The notes under the pieces are model-generated. The model was not told where the DNA came from, did no database searches, and saw nothing but the letters and a program-made list of their open reading frames with translations. From positions 3,041,001 to 3,105,000 of the forward strand of contig NC_007761.1 of assembly GCF_000092045.1 (NCBI RefSeq): 64,000 nucleotides of DNA, written 5' to 3'. Made by a program: the position numbers and the translations under genes. Below are positions 8,326-15,913 of this stretch, piece by piece. The stretch comes from Rhizobium etli CFN 42 (lineage in GTDB: Bacteria > Pseudomonadota > Alphaproteobacteria > Rhizobiales > Rhizobiaceae). The number at the start of each line of letters is the position of its first letter. Within the stretch, counting starts at the first letter, position 1.

Positions 8326-9057
8326 ATGGAAATGATCGAGAATAGCTACAGCGACAAGTTCGAACCTGCTTTCGAACAGATCAAGGCTGCAACCAATGTG
8401 GATGCCGCCATCCGTATTCTCCAGGCGGAATATGGCCTCGATTTCGTTACCTACCATCTCGCCCAGACGATCGCGAGCAAGATCGATTCCCCCTTCGTGC
8501 GCACCACCTATCCGGATGCCTGGGTCTCCCGCTACCTGTTGAACAGCTATGTGAAAGTCGATCCGATCGTCAAGCAGGGCTTCGAGCGCCAGCTGCCCTT
8601 CGACTGGAGCGAGGTCGAGCCGACGCCCGAAGCCTATGCCATGCTGGTCGACGCCCAGAAGCACGGCATCGGCGGCAACGGCTATTCCATTCCCGTCGCC
8701 GACAAGGCGCAGCGCCGCGCGCTCTTGTCGCTGAACGCCCGCATCCCGGCCGACGAATGGTCCGAGCTTGTGCGCCGCTGCCGCAACGAATGGATCGAGA
8801 TCGCCCATCTGATCCACCGCAAGGCCGTCTATGAACTGCATGGCGAGAATGATCCGGTGCCGACCTTATCACCGCGCGAGATCGAGTGCCTGCACTGGAC
8901 GGCGCTCGGCAAGGATTACAAGGATATCTCGGTGATATTGGGAATATCGGAGCACACGACGCGCGATTACCTGAAAACGGCACGCTTCAAGCTCGGCTGC
9001 GCCACGATTTCGGCGGCCGCTTCGCGGGCGGTGCAGCTGCGCATCATCAATCCCTGA
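8326..9057 (+). CDS. cinR: LuxR family quorum-sensing regulator CinR
   Basis: A 243-residue regulator. Residues ~10-165 form the autoinducer-binding domain ([26 protein letters not shown] contains the typical W, Y, D and P positions). Residues ~175-240 form the LuxR-type helix-turn-helix ([44 protein letters not shown]). It is known in R. leguminosarum and R. etli to activate cinI in response to the long-chain AHL made by CinI. The start at 8326 follows GAGGGAA; ATG 8332 is possible. cinI follows 214 bp downstream. Confidence 0.93.
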   Translation: MEMIENSYSDKFEPAFEQIKAATNVDAAIRILQAEYGLDFVTYHLAQTIASKIDSPFVRTTYPDAWVSRYLLNSYVKVDPIVKQGFERQLPFDWSEVEPTPEAYAMLVDAQKHGIGGNGYSIPVADKAQRRALLSLNARIPADEWSELVRRCRNEWIEIAHLIHRKAVYELHGENDPVPTLSPREIECLHWTALGKDYKDISVILGISEHTTRDYLKTARFKLGCATISAAASRAVQLRIINP

Positions 9058-9178
9058 GAATCGCAATCGATTTTCCGAAAATATGACGTGCCGATTCAAA
9101 AGCCGGAGGATCGCGATCCTTCCCGGCCGCACCTCGTCTTCGCCTGTCGTGACGCAATCCTCATACTTTTGGGCTAAT

Positions 9179-9208
9179 CCCCCCATCTGAGGGGGCCCAT
9201 CTGAGGGA
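9179..9208 (+). promoter_or_regulatory. Candidate CinR-binding site(s) upstream of cinI
   Basis: CCCCCCATCTGAGGGG at 9179-9194 is a G/C-armed dyad matching the site upstream of cinR at 13 of 16 positions. The 12-mer CCCATCTGAGGG occurs twice (9182-9193 and 9196-9207), 14 bp apart. Its position about 80 nt before the cinI start fits a LuxR-type activator site upstream of a promoter. Binding is inferred. Confidence 0.5.
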
Positions 9209-9271
9209 ATTTCCGATCCGGCCCGCCTGAACCATTCTGCTCTCCACGGACTGCAAACGCTGGAGGGCAAA

Positions 9272-9937
9272 ATGTTCGTTATCATTCAGGCACATGAGTA
9301 TCAGAAACACGCCGCCGTACTCGACCAGATGTTCCGCCTGCGCAAGAAGGTCTTCGCCGATCAGCTCGGCTGGGATGTTCCCGTCATCGGCCCCTACGAA
9401 CGCGACAGCTACGATGCGCTTTCTCCGGCCTACCTCGTCTGGTGCAACGATAGTCGCACGCGCCTTTATGGCGGCATGCGCCTGATGCCGACGACCGGTC
9501 CGACGCTTCTCTACGACGTCTTCCGTGAGACCTTTCCGGCTGCCGCCGATCTCGTCGCCCCGGGCATCTGGGAAGGCACGCGCATGTGCATCGACGAGGA
9601 GGCGATCGCCAGGGATTTCCCCAACATCGATGCCGGCCGCGCCTTCTCGATGATGCTGTTGGCGCTGTGCGAATGCGCGCTCGACCACGGCATCCATACG
9701 ATGATTTCCAACTACGAACCCTATCTCAAGCGCGTCTACAAACGCGCAGGTGCCGAAGTGGAAGAACTCGGCCGCGCCGACGGCTACGGCAAGTATCCCG
9801 TCTGCTGCGGCGCCTTCGAAGTGTCTGACCGCGTGCTGCGCAAGATGCGCGCCGCCCTCGGCCTGACCCAACCCCTTTATGTCAGACATGTTCCGGCCCG
9901 CTCGGTCGTGACGCAATTCCTGGAGATGGCAGCATGA
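9272..9937 (+). CDS. cinI: Acyl-homoserine-lactone synthase CinI
   Basis: A 221-residue LuxI-family enzyme that makes an AHL signal from S-adenosylmethionine and acyl-ACP. Conserved residues are visible: RLRKKVFADQLGWD (Arg, Phe, Trp), ERDSYD (Asp), YGGMRLMPT (Arg) and WEGTRMCID (Glu, Arg). In R. leguminosarum and R. etli CinI makes N-(3-hydroxy-7-cis-tetradecenoyl)-HSL; that product is inferred here from orthology. GGAGGGCAAA precedes the ATG. The 3' end overlaps cinS by 4 nt. Confidence 0.95.
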   Translation: MFVIIQAHEYQKHAAVLDQMFRLRKKVFADQLGWDVPVIGPYERDSYDALSPAYLVWCNDSRTRLYGGMRLMPTTGPTLLYDVFRETFPAAADLVAPGIWEGTRMCIDEEAIARDFPNIDAGRAFSMMLLALCECALDHGIHTMISNYEPYLKRVYKRAGAEVEELGRADGYGKYPVCCGAFEVSDRVLRKMRAALGLTQPLYVRHVPARSVVTQFLEMAA

Positions 9938-10125
9938 AACGCCTCGTTGAAACCGCAACACCGAAAGACATCTCCGCCCTGGAGCGCCATGTCCTCGCAT
10001 CCCGCGACATCGCCACGCAGATAGGGGATCCCTTCCTCTCCTATCTGCTTTCGATGGCGCTGTTCACGATCTACGAAAAGAAGGCTCAGCATGAGAATGA
10101 GGCGCTGAAGAGCAGCTTCGGCTGA
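9934..10125 (+). CDS. cinS: CinS, small quorum-sensing antirepressor
   Basis: A 63-residue protein whose ATG overlaps the cinI stop (ATGA arrangement), so translation is coupled. In R. leguminosarum CinS is a small protein co-expressed with cinI that acts by antagonising the repressor PraR, linking CinI to rhi/rai regulation. Identity rests on position, size and sequence character (MKRLVETATPKDISALERHV). Confidence 0.88.
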   Translation: MKRLVETATPKDISALERHVLASRDIATQIGDPFLSYLLSMALFTIYEKKAQHENEALKSSFG

Positions 10126-10177
10126 GGGTGCGGTCCCCTCCGCCGCACCTGAAGAGGGGCACGCCTCCCGGCGCCTC

Positions 10178-10219
10178 GCGCGCGGCCGCAAAACTTGTCC
10201 CCGTTTTGCGGCTGCGCGC
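10178..10219. terminator. Strong hairpin between cinS and the convergent response-regulator gene
   Basis: A 17-bp stem with one G-T position (GCGCGCGGCCGCAAAAC / GTTTTGCGGCTGCGCGC) and an 8-nt loop. It lies between convergent genes and lacks a T tract, so it may act as an mRNA 3' barrier rather than a classical Rho-independent terminator. Confidence 0.5.
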
Positions 10220-10256
10220 CCCACTCACCTCGGGTCGCCAACGCGTCAGGGACACA

Positions 10257-10631
10257 TCAAGCCATCAGTGAATCGATCGTCGTAATCAGCGTGTCGTGCA
10301 GATAAGGCTTGGGCAGGAAGGCGGCATTGGCGGGCAGCGCCAGCGGATCGAGCCGCACCATGCCCGAGGTGATGATGATGCCGATATTCGGCCGCATCGC
10401 CCTCACCCGCCTGGCAAGCTGGATGCCATCCATCGAGCCCGCCATGTTGACGTCGGTGAACAGAATATCGACATCCTGCCGGCCCTTCAGCACCACCAGC
10501 GCCTCATCCGCACTCGCCGCCTCCAGCGCCACATGGCCGACATCCTCCAGCACATCGAGGATATTGAACCGGATCAGCGGCTCATCCTCCACGATGAGCA
10601 CCACGGCACTGTTCGAAGCCACCATCTGCAT
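10257..10631 (-). CDS. Single-domain response regulator (CheY-like)
   Basis: A 124-residue receiver domain alone. VVLIVEDEPLIRFNILDVLEDVGH gives the acidic pair, DILFTDVNMAGSMDGIQLA gives the phospho-acceptor Asp, IIITSG the Thr/Ser switch and FLPKPY the Lys-Pro. I chose the ATG at 10631 (MQMVASNS), which has AGGAAAAGGG upstream. No output domain or partner kinase is adjacent. Receivers with this NMAGSMDG pattern are common in rhizobia and often pair with HWE-type kinases elsewhere. Confidence 0.88.
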   Translation of the reverse strand: MQMVASNSAVVLIVEDEPLIRFNILDVLEDVGHVALEAASADEALVVLKGRQDVDILFTDVNMAGSMDGIQLARRVRAMRPNIGIIITSGMVRLDPLALPANAAFLPKPYLHDTLITTIDSLMA

Positions 10632-10845
10632 TCGCCCTTTTCCTGCGGAATCTGATTCGAATAAGTCTTTCCGCCATGCGAAGGTTCCAGTCCTTTTGCC
10701 CAGGAAAAACGCATCATCCACAGATGTTGTGCTGCCCGCTTGTGGCTCCCTGCAATTTGGGCTAGAGCGAACCGATGCTGCGGGAACCATTGCCCTAGCA
10801 TCCAGGTGCCGATCTTCGACACCACGGCGCCCACTGCCGGCGTCA

Positions 10846-10921
10846 GGGCCTGTAGCTCAATGGTTAGAGCCGGCGGCTCATAACCGCTTGGTTGGGGGTT
10901 CGAGTCCCTCCGGGCCCACCA
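10846..10921 (+). tRNA. tRNA with CAT anticodon (tRNA-Ile2 probable, tRNA-Met possible)
   Basis: A 76-nt cloverleaf with encoded CCA. The acceptor arms GGGCCTG/CGGGCCC pair, the D loop is AGCTCAATGGTTAGAGC, the anticodon loop CTCATAA sits in the stem CGG-CCG, and the T loop is GTTCGAG. A CAT anticodon can be initiator/elongator Met or lysidine-modified Ile (AUA). The CGGCTCATAACCG anticodon arm favours tRNA-Ile2, but identity elements cannot settle this by eye. Its 3' end is the integration site of the adjacent element. Confidence 0.9.
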
Positions 10922-12078
10922 TTCTTGTTCTTTGCCATTGATTTTCCATGTTTTTCTCCTCGATTTGTCTCACTCTCATTTTCCGCGCGTGAAAATGAGA
11001 CACTTTTGGGGTTCCGGTAATCAGCCAGACGGGCAAAAGCGTTGCTCGCCATCTTTCGTTTTTGAGCATTGCGGATGTAGGTCTCGGCGGTTTCCAACTT
11101 CGACCAGCCGAACACAGCGCACATCTCCGGAGCGCTGGCGCCGCTCTCCGCGAAGATGACAGCGGCCGCTTTCCGCAGCCCATGGGCGGAGCACTGCGGC
11201 AAACCCGCAGCGTCGCACCATTCCCGCATGCGGTTTCCTAATCCGTTGACTGTGAACGGGCGGCCGTGCTCCGTCACCAGATAATTGAAGTCACCAGTCT
11301 TAGTATGTCTCAGCGCATCGACTAAATCTGGCATCATCGGCACTTCGATTACTGTGGGCTTCCTGTTCCGATTTTTACGGGCGGTGAATCGAAGCTCACC
11401 ACCGCTTTCGTGCTGCCGCCCGATATATGCTGCGTCAGATATACGGGCGCCAACGTTGATCATAATTTCCAAAGCAAGACGTGCAGTCGTGCCTATTGGG
11501 TGGTACGCGCGATAGGTGTCGATCTCATCCGGCGTCCACGTGTGAAAGCCTTCAGACGCTGCGTTCAGTTTTTTTATTCCTGTCGCCGGATTAGCGGAAA
11601 TCAGCGGCGGGTCTTGCTTCATAGCCCAATTGAAGAGAGCCCTTAGAACCTTCACCAGCTTATCGGCCGCCCCTGGCGTTTCCTTCCGTTTGAGCTGGCT
11701 GTTTGCCACATCCTGTTGCCGAAATTTTTTATAAGGCAGTGGCCCTGCCGTCATGCAGAAGCGCGCCAGCACGCTGCGCTTATCGCTCTGCGTCGTCACT
11801 TCCAAGCGCTTGAACGCATTGGACCGATAATACTGATCGACAAGCCAGTCGAAGGTATCCTCCCGCGGCACCTCCTTTTTCGACGGGGCAGCACCACCAT
11901 CCATCGCTGCGAGCGCTGCCCAATAAGCCTTCATAAACGCTTCAGTGATGTTACCCCTACCGTCATCAAACTTTTCAAAGATACGGACTTTTTTGTAGCC
12001 ATTCTTGCGCACGTAATAGCGCGGGTTTCCCCGAGGATCCGGATCATAAACGCAATAGCGGAGCCGGGTCTTGATCAC
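10864..12078 (-). CDS. Tyrosine recombinase/integrase
   Basis: A 404-residue integrase with a SAM-like N-terminal core-binding region (residues ~70-155) and catalytic domain (~180-360). Visible catalytic residues: Arg212 (GARISD), H299-x-x-R302 (SAHGLRKA), Trp325 (FGWSKLET) and Tyr334 (AETYIR). It would insert and excise the element at the tRNA 3' end. The last 14 codons read through the att core into the tRNA, ending at a stop inside it. It starts 4 nt into the upstream excisionase gene's end, indicating coupling. Confidence 0.94.
   Translation of the reverse strand: MIKTRLRYCVYDPDPRGNPRYYVRKNGYKKVRIFEKFDDGRGNITEAFMKAYWAALAAMDGGAAPSKKEVPREDTFDWLVDQYYRSNAFKRLEVTTQSDKRSVLARFCMTAGPLPYKKFRQQDVANSQLKRKETPGAADKLVKVLRALFNWAMKQDPPLISANPATGIKKLNAASEGFHTWTPDEIDTYRAYHPIGTTARLALEIMINVGARISDAAYIGRQHESGGELRFTARKNRNRKPTVIEVPMMPDLVDALRHTKTGDFNYLVTEHGRPFTVNGLGNRMREWCDAAGLPQCSAHGLRKAAAVIFAESGASAPEMCAVFGWSKLETAETYIRNAQKRKMASNAFARLADYRNPKSVSFSRAENESETNRGEKHGKSMAKNKNGGPGGTRTPNQAVMSRRL
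10906..10922 (+). other. attL core (tRNA 3' end)
   Basis: A 17-bp core CCCTCCGGGCCCACCAT at the end of the tRNA gene is repeated exactly at 21921-21937. Direct repeats of a tRNA 3' end flanking an integrase-bearing segment are the standard signature of site-specific integration. Confidence 0.88.
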
Positions 12079-12332
12079 GCGATCACTCCATCAAACGGAT
12101 TGTTATCGTCTTGGGAGTTGGCGGCACCGCTCTCGACCAAGCCTTGCCATGCTGCACGTATTTGTTCCGTATCCCACAGCACTACACCATTGATTTTTGT
12201 GCCTTTCGGCATGAAGCCTTGATCAACCCAATTGTCGAATAACGATGCCGAGATGCCCAATGAGGCAGCCGCCTCCTGCCGCCGAAGAGCGAAGCGAGGA
12301 ATGCTCAACTCTCTAGGACCGGCGCCAGCCAA
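12075..12332 (-). CDS. Excisionase/AlpA-like DNA-binding protein
   Basis: An 85-residue protein with a MerR/AlpA-type winged helix: RRQEAAASLGISASLFDNWVDQGFMPKGTKINGVVLWDTEQIRAAWQ. Such proteins direct excision or activate satellite genes. The start is a TTG at 12332, supported by GGAGG 8 nt upstream and a 1-nt gap from the previous stop. It overlaps the integrase start by 4 nt. Confidence 0.8.
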   Translation of the reverse strand: MAGAGPRELSIPRFALRRQEAAASLGISASLFDNWVDQGFMPKGTKINGVVLWDTEQIRAAWQGLVESGAANSQDDNNPFDGVIA

Positions 12333-12333
12333 C

Positions 12334-12552
12334 TTAGTGCCTCCGCTCTATCTTGAAGGTCATCGGCCTGCCATGCAGTCGACTCGCATGCTCAGTGGCC
12401 AATGCGAGCGCCGTTTCGACTGAGATTCCGAGGCGAGCGCAGAGATGGTCGAGCTCGATCTTTTTGCCCTGAGTCAGCTCTTCCGAGATCGCAGTGCACC
12501 TCTCGAAGATCTCCTCGTCGCTCAATAGGGAAAAATATTCCTTCTCCGTCAT
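12334..12552 (-). CDS. Hypothetical protein, first gene of the int operon
   Basis: A 72-residue acidic protein (LLSDEEIFERCTAISEELTQGKKIELDHLCARLGISVETALALATEHA) that may hold a small helix-turn-helix-like segment (CARLGISVETALALA). GAGG precedes the ATG at 12552. It is immediately upstream of the excisionase-like gene. No family recognised. Confidence 0.6.
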   Translation of the reverse strand: MTEKEYFSLLSDEEIFERCTAISEELTQGKKIELDHLCARLGISVETALALATEHASRLHGRPMTFKIERRH

Positions 12553-12671
12553 CACGCGGCCTCTCGATTTGGTGATGCTGAGCGCAAAGTTCGACGCTCT
12601 GCAAGTCCGGCGGTATTTCTGCCGCTCACGGATCCTTCAAGACGTGTTTGACATGATTGGATGCTGGGCCT

Positions 12672-12688
12672 ACCGTTGTCAATACGGT
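12672..12688. promoter_or_regulatory. Small inverted repeat in the divergent control region
   Basis: ACCGT-N7-ACGGT lies between the int operon and the RHH-type regulator gene, on the int side. It may be an operator or part of the int promoter; short length makes it tentative. Confidence 0.3.
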
Positions 12689-12709
12689 TATAACAGTTTT
12701 GCGCACGAT

Positions 12710-12731
12710 TGTTGACATTTGAATGTCAACA
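12710..12731. promoter_or_regulatory. 22-bp palindromic operator overlapping a -35 box
   Basis: TGTTGACATT and AATGTCAACA form perfect 10-bp arms around a TG spacer. The left arm contains TTGACA (12712-12717), a consensus -35 for the plus-strand gene starting at 12775, with a loose -10 (ATTAAC) near 12735. A repressor bound here would block that promoter; autoregulation by the RHH-type protein is inferred. Confidence 0.6.
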
Positions 12732-12774
12732 GTGATTAACATTAGACTGTGGTTTGAAGAAGCGGAGATTTTGC

Positions 12775-13269
12775 ATGGCGAAGAAGCCAGAGGACCAGCA
12801 GAGGCGAGTTTATGTACTGCCGAGGGATCTTGTCGAAAGGATCGCGCAGTATCAGCAAATGGGAGGCTTCGCCTCTGAAGTCGAGGTGGTCAGGTCCTTG
12901 CTAACTGAAGCTCTTACCAAGATCGACAGCACCGCCACTCTGCTGGAACGAGTGCGCACGAAATTTAAGACGCTTCCCAACGCGTCCATGGTTGCAAAAG
13001 AAGTCCTAGCAGGGCATCCGCTGGTGACCAAAATCGAATTTATGGGAGATGAGGTCGAGTTCTGGTTGCATGGCCGTCAGGACCTTATCGCCATCCGCAA
13101 TGGCCAAGGCGGCACCTCAGAAGTATCCGTATCTCACGAACCCAATGGGGTCGGCCATTTTAAATTAGATTATGCGGGGCGATTGCTCTTGGAGGAGGAG
13201 AAGGGCTGGGCAGTCTTAGGTCCATCGATTCTTGCTCAGCGTGAGACGGAGCGTCAGGCTACGACCTGA
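12775..13269 (+). CDS. Ribbon-helix-helix-type putative regulator
   Basis: A 164-residue protein. Residues ~10-50 (QRRVYVLPRDLVERIAQYQQMGGFASEVEVVRSLLTEAL) have the beta strand plus two helices expected of CopG/Arc-type DNA-binding proteins. The rest is unfamiliar. GGAG precedes the ATG at 12775; a TTG at 12754 is an alternative. It is divergent from the integrase operon and probably acts as the element's control switch. Confidence 0.65.
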   Translation: MAKKPEDQQRRVYVLPRDLVERIAQYQQMGGFASEVEVVRSLLTEALTKIDSTATLLERVRTKFKTLPNASMVAKEVLAGHPLVTKIEFMGDEVEFWLHGRQDLIAIRNGQGGTSEVSVSHEPNGVGHFKLDYAGRLLLEEEKGWAVLGPSILAQRETERQATT

Positions 13270-13571
13270 CAAATCGCAGCGTCCTCCTCAGGCTTCGCGC
13301 AACCCTTCTCACGAAGACTGCGGCAGCTTTGCCGTCATGGCGTCGAGGCGGCAATTCGATAATCACAAGCGTTCGACTCAACGCAGACGATGACTTTACG
13401 ACCGCCGGATATTCGAGGGGCGCCTTCTTCGCCTACAGCTTGTCGAGAGTTTCGCGCAGTTCCAGCACGATGTGTTCGTTGAATTCGGCGCAGGCCTGAT
13501 CCGACATAATCAGCCAGCAACAGCAGCTTTCCGCCGAAGGGGCGAAGCAGGTCAACTCGGCAGTCTGAAGA
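13270..13571. other. Intergenic region after the RHH-type gene
   Basis: About 300 bp between convergent genes. A minus-strand frame (13433-13594) continues past the end of the HEPN-like gene with a Cys-rich peptide but has no clear ribosome binding site, so I do not call it a gene. No terminator with a T tract was recognised. Confidence 0.4.
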
Positions 13572-14531
13572 TCAGGCTTTAGTTGGCAGAGCATCCTCAA
13601 ACTTACGCTGGCCATGACGCAGAAAGCTCTTCGGGCCACCGACGGCACTCATATCGGCAATGACCCCACGGACGAAACATACGACGGCAACACAGGCGGA
13701 ACGAAATTGGAAAAGGTCACCTCCAGAGACGGAGAGCACTTGAGAAAGACCAACCTGTCCTCCGATAACTGCCGCGACTTCCTGTTGCAGGGCGGATGTC
13801 TTTGCCTTGCCCTGATATGGATACCATACACCTTCCGCTTGCCGGTACTGGATGTCGTTCCTCATCTGAGAGGGCCACGACAGGTTATGGCCGTTTTTAG
13901 ATATGAGAGCGATAAATGAAGTCAATTGGTTGCCGACACTTTGTCTGTCGGCGGCGAGATAGCGGCTGCCCGCGACGGCCACCTGAAGGTCAGACAGCGC
14001 CCGGTGCAATTCTCGCCATACGGACTCATGCGAACCACCACCACCGTTGTCGGTCAGCATGTTCACTGCTGATGCATCCATGTCAGCAGTTAACAGATAT
14101 TGGCCCGTCTGAATCTTGTAGGGCGGAGTGACGGCATAGGTTGTGAGGACGTTCCTCAAAGACATCAACTCTGATGTCCGGAAATAACTCGGTGATCTGC
14201 CCCAAATGCGCAGCATCGTATGCGCATAGAAAAGTGCGGCGTAGTAAAGCTTGACGTATGGCCAGGCCAACGATTTGGGCAGCTCATTGATCTCAATGAT
14301 ATTATTGAGTGTCTCGCTGGCCGCCGAGGCGGTGCGGTTGATGTCGGCACCCAGAGCCTCGAGGAAACGCTGATTGTTGATGCCTGAAAGCACGAGAGTT
14401 TTACCTGCCACGGCCGGTGCGTATGTTGCTGTCATTAGCCAATGATGAATTGTCCCCCGTGGATGCCCCGTCAGTTGCGCCAAACCAGGGCACCACATCA
14501 ATCTGGTAGCCTCGACGACTGTCAGTGCCAT
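13572..14531 (-). CDS. HEPN-like hypothetical protein, partner of the DGQHR protein
   Basis: A 319-residue protein. Residues ~85-115 (LPKSLAWPYVKLYYAALFYAHTMLRIWG) match the helix typical of HEPN-like proteins (YYAAFFxAHxLLR). Further on, residues 224-230 (RNDIQYR) recall the RN-x4-6-H/Y catalytic motif of HEPN RNases, though the usual His is replaced by Tyr. The start codon abuts the upstream stop (TAAATG), so it is co-translated with the DGQHR gene. A role in a defence or toxin-antitoxin-like pair is inferred, not shown. Confidence 0.6.
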   Translation of the reverse strand: MALTVVEATRLMWCPGLAQLTGHPRGTIHHWLMTATYAPAVAGKTLVLSGINNQRFLEALGADINRTASAASETLNNIIEINELPKSLAWPYVKLYYAALFYAHTMLRIWGRSPSYFRTSELMSLRNVLTTYAVTPPYKIQTGQYLLTADMDASAVNMLTDNGGGGSHESVWRELHRALSDLQVAVAGSRYLAADRQSVGNQLTSFIALISKNGHNLSWPSQMRNDIQYRQAEGVWYPYQGKAKTSALQQEVAAVIGGQVGLSQVLSVSGGDLFQFRSACVAVVCFVRGVIADMSAVGGPKSFLRHGQRKFEDALPTKA

Positions 14532-15515
14532 TTAGAAGATCGATTTTGTTTTGAGTCCGTCTGTGAAAACTTTAGCGTAAGCGCTCACACTATTGCCCAC
14601 ATTTTTTACCGAAGAATGCTTCACGTTCTTCAGCATATCGGACACGATCTCCGCGAAGTCGTCCGCTAAATACCTGGTGCCGAAACGGTCCCGCACACGC
14701 TGGGCAATCTCTGGAAAAATCGACAAAATGGCCCGGAAAACAATGGGCTGCGTTGCATCCATTTCCAGCTTTTTCTCGGCTGCATGTCCCATGACGGCTG
14801 TAAGATAGGCCGCCATGACACGGTAGATTTCCGATGGTGAAGCCTCACCGAAGAGCCCCAAAATAGGGTTCACGGCTGCGTTAAAGGTGACGCGCGAGAT
14901 ATGGTCCTTCTTACGTTTCGATGGTGACATTGAACCGAGAAGTGGACTCGACGGCTCAGTGGCGAATAGGTCGAAGATGTCCCCGAGCCGGGTCTCAACG
15001 TCGTTCCGGTATTCCGCCAGTTTCCGGATGTCGAGGAGAAGTTCGTTTGGTACCGGCTTCTGCTTAGTGTTGATGTCGATGAAAAGACGAGACTCGTCCA
15101 CTCGCGAAAGCTCGTTGTAGACGACTACGGGGACGCGGAGTTCGGATTTGGCCAAATGGAAGCCGTAGATACGATGCTGACCATCGAGAACGAGGAAGGA
15201 TTTCGGAATGTCTCGGAAACGGACCGTTCTCTTACGGCGGTCGTAGGTGAATTCCGAAATACTCTGTCCAGATAGCACCACGGAGGTTGGAATGGTGCCG
15301 AATCCAGCATCAATGTAGTCGGCAATTTGCTGTGCTCGATCCTTATCCAGAAGACGCTGAAATCCGGCAATGGGGTCTTCGTCCCGATCCACGACGAAAC
15401 AGGTTCTTGCAAGCACATCAGAGGGTATCGTTAAGCTGTAGAAGCGGTGGTTCCCTTGTGTGATCAGTGATGCGGTATAACTGAGAAATCCGTCTCCTGT
15501 ATTCTCGTCTGCCAC
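14532..15515 (-). CDS. DGQHR-domain protein (DndB-related)
   Basis: A 327-residue protein with the signature DGQHR at residues 111-115 (FLVLDGQHRIYGF) followed by RLFIDINTKQKPVP at ~143-156, as in DGQHR/DndB-type proteins. DndB is the regulator of DNA phosphorothioation clusters, but no dndACDE genes are present here, so this is a stand-alone DGQHR type. It is the first gene of a tight two-gene unit with the HEPN-like gene and lies in the cargo region of the mobile element. Confidence 0.82.
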   Translation of the reverse strand: MADENTGDGFLSYTASLITQGNHRFYSLTIPSDVLARTCFVVDRDEDPIAGFQRLLDKDRAQQIADYIDAGFGTIPTSVVLSGQSISEFTYDRRKRTVRFRDIPKSFLVLDGQHRIYGFHLAKSELRVPVVVYNELSRVDESRLFIDINTKQKPVPNELLLDIRKLAEYRNDVETRLGDIFDLFATEPSSPLLGSMSPSKRKKDHISRVTFNAAVNPILGLFGEASPSEIYRVMAAYLTAVMGHAAEKKLEMDATQPIVFRAILSIFPEIAQRVRDRFGTRYLADDFAEIVSDMLKNVKHSSVKNVGNSVSAYAKVFTDGLKTKSIF

Positions 15516-15913
15516 TGATTCCCCCTTTGATGCTACCGCTTCAGCGGATGGTTGTATTCTGATCCTTCATTGGAGACAAGAATGTCGCGCTGCGATATGC
15601 CCGCAAACATGTTCTTCGACGATTTCGTAAACATGATGCCGAGCCATGCCGTCCCTCGATCACCAAGGCGATGTTCGCTAATCACGCTTCCGGGGCGGCC
15701 GATCCGCTGCTGTCGGTTCGAAGTGGGCATTCAAGGCAGGTTTTACACGCCGAGACGCGCCCTCATTTTCTGTCACCTAGCGGCCTGCACGTGATCCTCG
15801 AATCACAATCCATGAGTCTATGTAGTAACTCCTATCAGCTTGGGCTACACCTTCAAGTTTTGTCCTGATCGTAATCTCCAACAAGCCGAAAGTTCGCCGA
15901 GCAATCCCGGCAG
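15516..15913. other. Intergenic region with a possible gene remnant
   Basis: This 398-bp gap lies between the DGQHR gene and the PIN-like gene. A minus-strand frame at 15533-15730 has coding-like composition (AWLGIMFTKSSKN, ISQRDILVSN) and ends 17 bp before the DGQHR start, but no start or family is evident. It may be the tail of a lost gene. Confidence 0.35.

Noticed and set aside
14532..15515. DNA phosphorothioation (dnd) cluster
   Set aside because: The DGQHR protein resembles DndB, but no dndA, C, D or E genes are present in the element.
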